Assembly: GCA_903839795.1 (NCBI GenBank)
Contig: CAIMDR010000615.1
Location: forward strand, 1 to 5,840
Direction of reading: 5' to 3'
Length of the DNA stretch: 5,840 nt
From: an uncultured Methylococcaceae bacterium
Lineage (GTDB): Bacteria > Pseudomonadota > Gammaproteobacteria > Methylococcales > Methylomonadaceae
Below are positions 1-4,865 of this stretch, piece after piece; position 1 is the first letter of the stretch; each line of letters begins with the position of its first letter. The notes beneath the pieces are model-generated. The model saw only the letters and a list, made by a program, of their open reading frames with translations. It made no database searches and was not told the DNA's origin. Position numbers and translations under genes: made by a program.

Positions 1-76
1 CCATGCCCGCGATATTTTGACTGCAATGCTTAGTTTTTTTAACTTCTTCATCGCGGGCATGGCCCGCTCCTACAAT
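1..76. repeat. Interspersed palindromic repeat, cut by the window edge
   Basis: Bases 1-13 (CCATGCCCGCGAT) and 50-62 (ATCGCGGGCATGG) are perfect 13-bp inverted copies with a 36-base AT-rich centre. The right arm continues as GGCCCGCTCCTACAAT to base 76. The matching outer part of the left arm would lie before base 1, so the element is probably incomplete here. The TCCTACAAT end recurs at 2419-2427 in the repeat after the first gene, which suggests one repeat family. It is non-coding. It might act as a terminator for an upstream gene or be a passive mobile palindrome. Confidence 0.7.
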
Positions 77-107
77 GCTTAACTGTGGGTAGCTAATGAT
101 TAGGCAG

Positions 108-113
108 TATAAT
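108..113 (+). promoter_or_regulatory. Possible -10 box for the DUF6600-like gene
   Basis: A perfect TATAAT lies 125 bases before the chosen ATG. No convincing -35 hexamer is seen 16-18 bases upstream, so the assignment rests on the -10 match alone in AT-rich DNA. If it is real, the transcript would have a leader of about 120 bases. Confidence 0.25.
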
Positions 114-226
114 TATGCCAAAGCCAAAGTAAAATAATCGGTTCAGCTTTTATTCAGCCATTGGATCTCAAGATGAGCAGCATGTTTTTTTACTGCCAAA
201 TCAAAGCCAACTTAAACTTTTTTAAT

Positions 227-230
227 CAGG
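227..230 (+). promoter_or_regulatory. Ribosome binding site that decides the start at 239
   Basis: CAGG sits 8 bases before the ATG at 239. It is a short, modest Shine-Dalgarno match. Together with the signal peptide beginning directly at that ATG, it supports 239 over the in-frame TTG at 161. Confidence 0.45.
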
Positions 231-238
231 TTATTATC

Positions 239-2332
239 ATGAATACTCGCGCTGGCGTTGTATTAAAAGCATTGACGTTAATCGTCGTACTGCTGTTTTC
301 CGGTGTTATCTCTACAAATCAAGTTCACGCTAATCCTGGCGCCCATGTTGATATCAGTATTTTTCAGGAGGCCCTGGCACCTTACGGAAACTGGGTTAAT
401 CACCGAACTTACGGGCAGGTATGGTCTCCACGTAATGTGGCAAGGGACTGGCGCCCCTACACCGATGGATATTGGGCGCATACGGATGATTACGGCTGGC
501 TTTGGGTTTCTTATGAGCCTTGGGGTTGGGCGCCTTTTCATTATGGACGGTGGGCTTGGGATAACTGGTATGGCTGGGTTTGGGTGCCAGGACTAACCTG
601 GGCACCGGCTTGGGTATTTTGGCGTTCGGGTGGTGGTTATGCGGCCTGGACACCGATGCCGCCTAATGTTGTGTGGCAACCCGGCGTCGGTCTGAACATC
701 AGTTATTTTAATTATGACCGTGATATAAGGTGGGATTCTTGGGTGGCCGTACACGATCATGATCTGCCCAACAGGCATATTAACCAGCATATAAATCCGC
801 CTGGCCAGAATCGGCAGATTATTAATGTAACCAACTATAACAATAATATAACCTTGATTAACAACACGATTGTTAATCAAGGCGTGCCGGTAAAACAAAT
901 CGAAGAAGTCACTCGAAGACCGCTAGAATCTGTCGTGCCAAAAGTACACGACCGGCTGGATATCAATACCGCTGAACTTCATGAAGGGCAGCCTGACATT
1001 ATCCGGTTGCCAATGGCTGCGCCTACGCCTGATGAAATGCATCATAATGAGGAACTGGCAAGGCGACTGGATGGAAAAAATCCGGATGGCACCCGAACCG
1101 AGTTGCCTTTAGCTAATTCAGGGCAAGCTGGTGAGCACGAACCGAGAGTGCCGGGACGTCTGTTTGGAGAGCCTGCGCCTGTTCAAGCGCCTTATGCAAC
1201 ACCGGAACGGCCCAGTCAGATATTGGTTGAGCACGCAGGACAAGCGTTGCCGGAACCTATAATGCCTAAAACACCTTTGCTGAGTCTTGATCCTGATATG
1301 CAAAATAAGGCACTTAACGTTGGCAGTCATCAAGAAACGCTGGTCTCTCCTCAACAAACAGCTCCGCAATCTTCTGTTACCCTGCAACCGATAGCGCCAG
1401 TTCCAGCGCAAATTGACGGTGCTTCTGCGCCAATATCGTTAACAGGGCAACCACCTGTTTTGACTGATACGCCTGTTAAACCGCTTTTACAAAATGAGCA
1501 GCAACCTTCGGAGCTGGTTAAGCAATCTGATGGTCTGCCACTTCAAGTGCCGGTAGTGGATCAAGCGCCTGTTTCAATACCGGTAACAGGGCAACCACCT
1601 GTTTTGACTGATGCGCCTGCCCAGCCATTTTTACAAAATGAGCCGCAACCTTCAGGAGCCGTTAAACAATTTGATAATTCGCCATCTCAAGCTCCGGCAG
1701 TCGATCAACAGCAGATGGAGAGCTTACAGCGCCAACAGAAAATAGACCAGTTGCAACAAGAGCTGGCTCGCAGTCAAAATAAACAGCAACAACAAGAAAC
1801 AGGTACGCCGCCCCAACAGGTTGAACGTCCGCTAGAATCCGTGCAGCAAATGCAGCAACAGGAAGCAGCGCGTCAGCAACCAATCCAAAATCAACAGCAA
1901 ATAGACACGCAGCCTCAACAGATTGAGCGTCCGGTAGAACCCGTGCAGCAAATCCAAAATCAACAACAAATAGACCAGCAATCGCAACAGGTCGAACGTG
2001 CGCAACAAGAAGCTCAGCAAATGCAGCAACAGGAAGCCGCGCGTCAGCAGCAAATCCAAAATCAACAACAAATAGACCAGCAATCGCAACAGGCCGAACG
2101 TGCGCAACAAGAAGCGCAGCAAATGCATCAACAGGAAGCCGCGCGTCAGCAGCAAATCCAAAATCAACAACAAGTAGACCAACAATCGCAACAGGTCGAA
2201 CGTGCGCAACAGGAAGCCATGCGTCAGCAACAACAGCAACAGCAACAACCGGAAATTCAGCGAAAACAGACTGAACGACCCAAGGAAGAATTACAACAAA
2301 TACCGCAGCAACAAATTGTAACGCCCCAGTAA
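239..2332 (+). CDS. Exported Trp-rich DUF6600-like protein with Gln-rich repeat tail
   Basis: 697 residues from the ATG at 239. An in-frame TTG at 161 would add 26 residues ahead of a textbook signal peptide, so I reject it. Residues 1-31 are a signal peptide: an Arg and a Lys, a hydrophobic core (LTLIVVLLFSGV), then VHA before Asn32, so it is probably periplasmic or surface-bound. Residues about 37-150 are rich in Trp, Gly and Tyr, with 18 Trp between 52 and 146 and motifs such as GYWAHTDDYGWLWV and YGWVWVPGLTWAPAWVFWR. These match my memory of the DUF6600 / WXXGXW-repeat type, whose function is unknown. Residues about 185-215 are Asn-rich. Residues about 230-500 form a Pro-rich, probably disordered linker with a 48-residue duplication (399-494). 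Residues about 500-697 are Gln-rich with 34-residue tandem repeats, plausibly coiled coil. No catalytic motif, lipobox or C-terminal anchor is seen. The domain call is fairly sure; the function is unknown. Confidence 0.85.
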   Translation: MNTRAGVVLKALTLIVVLLFSGVISTNQVHANPGAHVDISIFQEALAPYGNWVNHRTYGQVWSPRNVARDWRPYTDGYWAHTDDYGWLWVSYEPWGWAPFHYGRWAWDNWYGWVWVPGLTWAPAWVFWRSGGGYAAWTPMPPNVVWQPGVGLNISYFNYDRDIRWDSWVAVHDHDLPNRHINQHINPPGQNRQIINVTNYNNNITLINNTIVNQGVPVKQIEEVTRRPLESVVPKVHDRLDINTAELHEGQPDIIRLPMAAPTPDEMHHNEELARRLDGKNPDGTRTELPLANSGQAGEHEPRVPGRLFGEPAPVQAPYATPERPSQILVEHAGQALPEPIMPKTPLLSLDPDMQNKALNVGSHQETLVSPQQTAPQSSVTLQPIAPVPAQIDGASAPISLTGQPPVLTDTPVKPLLQNEQQPSELVKQSDGLPLQVPVVDQAPVSIPVTGQPPVLTDAPAQPFLQNEPQPSGAVKQFDNSPSQAPAVDQQQMESLQRQQKIDQLQQELARSQNKQQQQETGTPPQQVERPLESVQQMQQQEAARQQPIQNQQQIDTQPQQIERPVEPVQQIQNQQQIDQQSQQVERAQQEAQQMQQQEAARQQQIQNQQQIDQQSQQAERAQQEAQQMHQQEAARQQQIQNQQQVDQQSQQVERAQQEAMRQQQQQQQQPEIQRKQTERPKEELQQIPQQQIVTPQ
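852..882 (+). other. Perfect 13-bp hairpin inside the coding region
   Basis: CCTTGATTAACAA (852-864) and TTGTTAATCAAGG (870-882) are exact inverted copies around the 5-base loop CACGA. The hairpin lies in frame within the Asn-rich stretch that joins the Trp-rich domain to the linker and encodes TLINNTIVNQG. It could affect mRNA folding or be a protein-binding palindrome. It could also simply come from the repetitive Asn/Ile/Thr coding. Confidence 0.6.
1433..1720 (+). repeat. Two tandem 144-bp (48-codon) repeats in the linker
   Basis: Units at 1433-1576 and 1577-1720 encode related 48-residue blocks containing TGQPPVLTD, then P.LQNE.QPS, VKQ and VDQ. The longest identical run is 29 bp (1440-1468 against 1584-1612). 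The rest has diverged, so this duplication is older than the Gln-rich repeats that follow. The spacing is an exact multiple of three and the frame is kept. Confidence 0.85.
1781..2233 (+). repeat. Tandem 102-bp (34-codon) Gln-rich repeats
   Basis: Two full units at 1952-2053 and 2054-2155 differ at only 3 of 102 bases by my count (GTC/GCC, GCT/GCG, CAG/CAT). Each encodes a block starting IQNQQQIDQQSQQ and ending EAARQQQ. A third copy (2156-2233) lacks 8 codons. Upstream, 1883-1951 is a diverged copy lacking 11 codons, and 1781-1882 is a more diverged full-length copy. All length changes are whole codons. The near-identity of the central units points to recent duplication or gene conversion. 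Confidence 0.9.
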
Positions 2333-2363
2333 AAAAAGAATCGTTATTGTGAGTAGCCGACTT

Positions 2364-2427
2364 CGTGGGAGCGACGCCTACGTCGCGACTAACGTTTCTA
2401 ATCGCGACGTAGGGGCGATCCTACAAT
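2364..2427. repeat. Interspersed palindromic repeat, possible terminator
   Basis: The left arm, ending CCTACGTCGCGA (2377-2388), pairs with TCGCGACGTAGG (2402-2413). Pairing continues imperfectly outward through GGGAGCGACG on the left and GGCGATCCTACA on the right. It lies about 30 bases after the stop of the DUF6600-like gene and could end its transcript, although no clear T-run follows. Its TCCTACAAT end matches the element at the start of the window. Confidence 0.7.
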
Positions 2428-2457
2428 AAATCTACCCATTTAAAACGGAATAATTTT

Positions 2458-2490
2458 ATAGATACCATCCCTTCAAGGGATGTTATCTAT
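2458..2490. promoter_or_regulatory. Near-perfect 33-bp palindrome upstream of ndh
   Basis: ATAGATA-C-CATCCCTT, a central C (2474), then AAGGGATG-T-TATCTAT gives 16-base arms with a single mismatch (2465 against 2483). It lies about 170 bases before the ndh ATG and about 125 bases after the upstream stop. It could be an operator, a hairpin of the upstream transcript, or another mobile palindrome. There is no T-run, so it is a poor intrinsic terminator. It does not resemble an FNR site. Confidence 0.6.
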
Positions 2491-2612
2491 CCTTGCTTAA
2501 GTTGGTAGTCGATAGGCTAATTAACCCGAGAGGGGGATAATATTTTTGGTTTTTCCTGAATCTGGAATAAATTATACGAATACCAAAATCAGTGACTGAG
2601 GCGCTGGTTAAA

Positions 2613-2626
2613 TATAATGCTATAGT
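2613..2626 (+). promoter_or_regulatory. Probable ndh promoter (-10 region)
   Basis: TATAAT at 2613-2618 overlaps the reach of a second option, TATAGT at 2621-2626, which is preceded by TGC and so forms an extended -10. A weak -35-like GTGACT lies at 2592-2597, only 15 bases from the first box. Either would start transcription some 25-35 bases before the ndh ATG. The choice between them is uncertain. Confidence 0.45.
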
Positions 2627-2644
2627 ACGCAATTATCTTTAGTT

Positions 2645-2650
2645 GGGGAG
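2645..2650 (+). promoter_or_regulatory. Ribosome binding site of ndh
   Basis: GGGGAG is a strong Shine-Dalgarno match 8 bases before the ATG at 2659. It fixes the ndh start, and the protein from there has the family's usual N-terminus just before its FAD-binding motif. Confidence 0.75.
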
Positions 2651-2658
2651 TAACGGCG

Positions 2659-3966
2659 ATGGCTGAAAGTAATAATGAAAAACATAAAATAGTGATTGTT
2701 GGTGGTGGAGCCGCAGGGCTTGAATTAGCCACTGGTTTAGGCCAAAAGTTAGGCAAAAAAGGGGTTGCCGAAGTGACTTTGATTGATGCCGCATCGACTC
2801 ATATCTGGAAACCGTTATTACACGAAGTGGCGGCAGGTACGTTGGATGAATCCGAACAGGTTGAATATCTGCCACAAGGGTATCGCAATAATTTCCATTT
2901 CAGATTAGGTAAAATGGAAAACCTGGATAGAAATAAAAAGGAAATTTATGTCAGTCCCACGTTAAGCAGCAGCGGTGAAGAGCTGATTCCCGGACGTACT
3001 TTTAGTTACGATACCTTGGTTATGTCTGTAGGTAGTGTTAGCAATACCTTTAATATCAAAGGGGTCGCAGAACATTGCCTGTTTTTGGATACCACCTCAC
3101 AAGCTTTTAAATTTCAAAAGCAATTGTTTGAATCCTATTTAAAAAGTTATATTGGCAAAGAAAGCGCTCATGTTAAACCCTTGTCTATTGCTATTGTCGG
3201 AGCAGGGGCGACGGGTGTTGAGTTAGCGGCACAATTGCACGAAGTAACCAATGTATTGTCGATTTATGGCTTAAACGAGAAGAGCACGGTAAAGCTGACG
3301 ATTATTGAGGCGGCAACGCAATTATTACCTGCTTTGCCGGTTAAGTTAGCGACTGCCACGCAACAGCAACTGGTTAGTTTGGGTGTTGATCTTAAAATGG
3401 GCAGGCGCGTCACCGAAATTACCAAAGAAGGCATCACCACTCATGATGGTGAATTTATTGAAGCCGATTTAAAAGTGTGGGCGGCCGGTATTAAAGCGCC
3501 TGATTGGATGAAAAATCTGGATGGGTTGGAAACCAATCACATCAACCAGTTGGTAGTCGACAGCACCTTAAAAACCAATGACGATAACATTTTTGCAATG
3601 GGCGATTGCGCAGCCTGTGTGTGGGAAGGACATAAGGGCAACGTGCCGCCCAGAGCGCAAGCCGCGCATCAACAGGCCTCCACGTTATGTAAATCGATTA
3701 TTAATCGTTTAAATAACAGTAATCTCGTTAATTTCGTTTATTATGATTACGGATCACTGGTTTCCTTGGGAAAATACACCACGGTTGGTAATTTGATGGG
3801 CAATTTGATGGGCACTGTGAGTATCGGTGGCTTTATTGCCAAAGTGGTTTATCTGTCCCTATATAAAATGCATCAGGTGGCTATCCATGGTTATTTTAGA
3901 ACGGCCATGTTAACGCTTTCCAATGTTTTTAGGCGCAGTGTTTATGCCAAAATAAAAATGCACTAG
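2659..3966 (+). CDS. ndh: Type II NADH:quinone oxidoreductase (NDH-2)
   Basis: 435 residues, close to E. coli Ndh (434). The enzyme oxidises NADH and reduces quinone at the inner face of the membrane without pumping protons, using FAD. Visible motifs: FAD-binding GGGAAG at 15-20 with Asp43 at the end of the second strand; the family signature HIWKPLLHEVAAG at 48-60; a second dinucleotide (NADH) fold with GAGATG at 181-186 and Glu217 at the NAD-specificity position; WAAGIKAP at 274-281; the second FAD motif NIFAMGDCA at 310-318; and PPRAQAAHQQA at 330-340, the quinone-side signature. The C-terminal part (GSLVSLGKYTTVGNLMG from 365, then hydrophobic and basic segments) is the membrane-attachment region typical of NDH-2. 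It has its own promoter-like sequence and a strong ribosome binding site and looks monocistronic. It appears intact. A sulfide:quinone reductase is unlikely, given the NADH fold and the overall match. Confidence 0.95.
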   Translation: MAESNNEKHKIVIVGGGAAGLELATGLGQKLGKKGVAEVTLIDAASTHIWKPLLHEVAAGTLDESEQVEYLPQGYRNNFHFRLGKMENLDRNKKEIYVSPTLSSSGEELIPGRTFSYDTLVMSVGSVSNTFNIKGVAEHCLFLDTTSQAFKFQKQLFESYLKSYIGKESAHVKPLSIAIVGAGATGVELAAQLHEVTNVLSIYGLNEKSTVKLTIIEAATQLLPALPVKLATATQQQLVSLGVDLKMGRRVTEITKEGITTHDGEFIEADLKVWAAGIKAPDWMKNLDGLETNHINQLVVDSTLKTNDDNIFAMGDCAACVWEGHKGNVPPRAQAAHQQASTLCKSIINRLNNSNLVNFVYYDYGSLVSLGKYTTVGNLMGNLMGTVSIGGFIAKVVYLSLYKMHQVAIHGYFRTAMLTLSNVFRRSVYAKIKMH

Positions 3967-3982
3967 TACCATCGCAGGATTT

Positions 3983-4122
3983 GACAGGTCAGGCTTTAAA
4001 AACCTGACGTAGTTATTCACCTCCCCCTTTGAAAGGGGGATTGAGGGGGATTTATCTAATAAAATCTCCCCTAACCCCTCTTTTTCAAAGAGGGGGACTG
4101 AATGATTACAACCTGACCTGTC
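3983..4122. repeat. Nested inverted-repeat element after ndh
   Basis: The outer arms GACAGGTCAGG (3983-3993) and CCTGACCTGTC (4112-4122) are perfect inverted copies. The left arm also forms a local hairpin with CCTGAC at 4003-4008. Inside lies a second palindrome: about 4021-4053 (CTCCCCCTTTGAAAGGGGG, then GGGGGATTT) pairs imperfectly with about 4062-4096 (AAATCTCCCC through TTTTCAAAGAGGGGG). The left half-arm is itself palindromic (4023-4039). The inner part belongs to a widespread type of C/G-tract repeat found between bacterial genes. The structure fills most of the 193-bp spacer and may end ndh transcription. No gene lies here. Confidence 0.8.
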
Positions 4123-4159
4123 TGGCGAGAATTTTTTAAACCTCAATAAGATTAAGAAA

Positions 4160-4690
4160 ATGTTTGAAATAGAATACGAGTTTGGCGAAGAAGATTTAAT
4201 TCATTTTAATGAAATACAGTTCATGAGAAATGACGAGATACAACACAACATCAAGAAAAATCGTTGGATAGTGCCAGGTATCATGGGGCTTATCGGTGGC
4301 TTTTATTATTTTTATTATGGTGATATGAAATCATCGGGTTACATTCTTGGCATGGCAGTTTTGTGGGCGGTGTTATCCCCCAAAATTATGATGCTGGATT
4401 TACGACGACAAATCCTTAAAAACTATACCGCTAAAGAAAAAATTAATTTATTCGGTACTTATACGTTAAGCATAGATCCTGCTAATCCCAATTATCTGCT
4501 GGAGAAATCACCCAGCGGTAAAAATAAAATGGCGTGGGCCGATTTGGTACGGGTGGAATACGGCAAGCGTTATGTTTATATCTATATTGATTTAAGCACC
4601 GCGCTGGTTATTCCGGTCGACAAGGTAAAAAAAGGTAACCTGGAAGAGTTTGCAGAGCAGGCAGAAAAGATGATTGAACGATTTGCTTAG
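4160..4690 (+). CDS. YcxB-like two-helix membrane protein
   Basis: 176 residues, function unknown. A polar, acidic N-terminus (1-35) is followed by two membrane segments, about 36-53 (WIVPGIMGLIGGFYYFYY) and 61-78 (YILGMAVLWAVLSPKIMM), joined by a short loop. Then comes a soluble region (about 84-176) with the pattern of the YcxB-like C-terminal domain: a strand-rich part, MAWADLVRVEYGKRYVYIYI (124-143), then ALVIPVDKV and an amphipathic helix rich in Glu and Lys. That family, named after Bacillus YcxB, has no established biochemical role. With two helices, both ends should be on the same side, probably the cytoplasm. The ribosome binding site is weak (TAAGA-like). The start follows the repeat-filled spacer closely, so an M22 start cannot be excluded. 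The gene is convergent with pyrD. Its distance from ndh and the intervening palindromes argue against a shared operon. Confidence 0.75.
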   Translation: MFEIEYEFGEEDLIHFNEIQFMRNDEIQHNIKKNRWIVPGIMGLIGGFYYFYYGDMKSSGYILGMAVLWAVLSPKIMMLDLRRQILKNYTAKEKINLFGTYTLSIDPANPNYLLEKSPSGKNKMAWADLVRVEYGKRYVYIYIDLSTALVIPVDKVKKGNLEEFAEQAEKMIERFA

Positions 4691-4716
4691 ATACTTTTTA
4701 GGGTGGGCAGTGGCTT

Positions 4717-4860
4717 TATTGCCCCATACACATCAACTTAAAGATATTACAGACCACGAAGACACGAAGTTCACGAAGAAAAACCAAAGAAAAATCTTCG
4801 TGTTCTTCGTGTCTTCGTGGTGAAATGTCTTAACTTGATGTCTATGGCCCTTGTGCAATA
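4717..4860. repeat. MITE-like 144-bp inverted repeat; likely bidirectional terminator
   Basis: The core arms 4753-4769 (ACCACGAAGACACGAAG) and 4805-4821 are a perfect 17-bp inverted match. They extend inward to 4779/4795 with two mismatches, around an A-rich 15-base loop. Outside the core, similarity continues imperfectly: CATACACATCAACTTAA (4726-4742) against the complement of TTAACTTGATGTCTATG (4830-4846), ending in TATTGC (4717-4722) and GCAATA (4855-4860). The element fills the gap between two convergent genes, so it would form a long hairpin in transcripts from either side. No transposase is present. Confidence 0.8.
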
Positions 4861-4865
4861 TGTCT

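Noticed and set aside
161..238. Upstream TTG start adding 26 residues to the exported protein
   Set aside because: It would place extra residues ahead of a complete signal peptide and has no good ribosome binding site; the ATG at 239 has CAGG at the right distance.
303..596. Second plus-strand open frame inside the Trp-rich domain
   Set aside because: It overlaps the DUF6600-like gene in another frame, has no ribosome binding site of note and no recognisable protein pattern.
852..882. FNR-type site (TTGAT and ATCAA half-sites)
   Set aside because: The half-sites are separated by 17 bases rather than the 4 needed, and the site lies inside a coding region.
593..898. Minus-strand open frame opposite the Trp-rich domain
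   Set aside because: It is a shadow of the coding strand with no recognisable domain and no start signals.
1952..2233. CRISPR array
   Set aside because: The repeats are directly adjacent with no unique spacers, are in frame, and encode a Gln-rich protein.
1832..2248. Long Leu-rich open frame on the minus strand
   Set aside because: It is the antisense reading of the CAA/CAG-rich Gln repeats; Leu-rich composition and repeat period follow directly from the plus-strand gene.
3910..4146. Minus-strand open frame of 78 codons with the SPSIPLSKGE motif
   Set aside because: It is made of the C/G-tract interspersed repeat plus the end of ndh. This motif is a familiar spurious translation of that repeat type.
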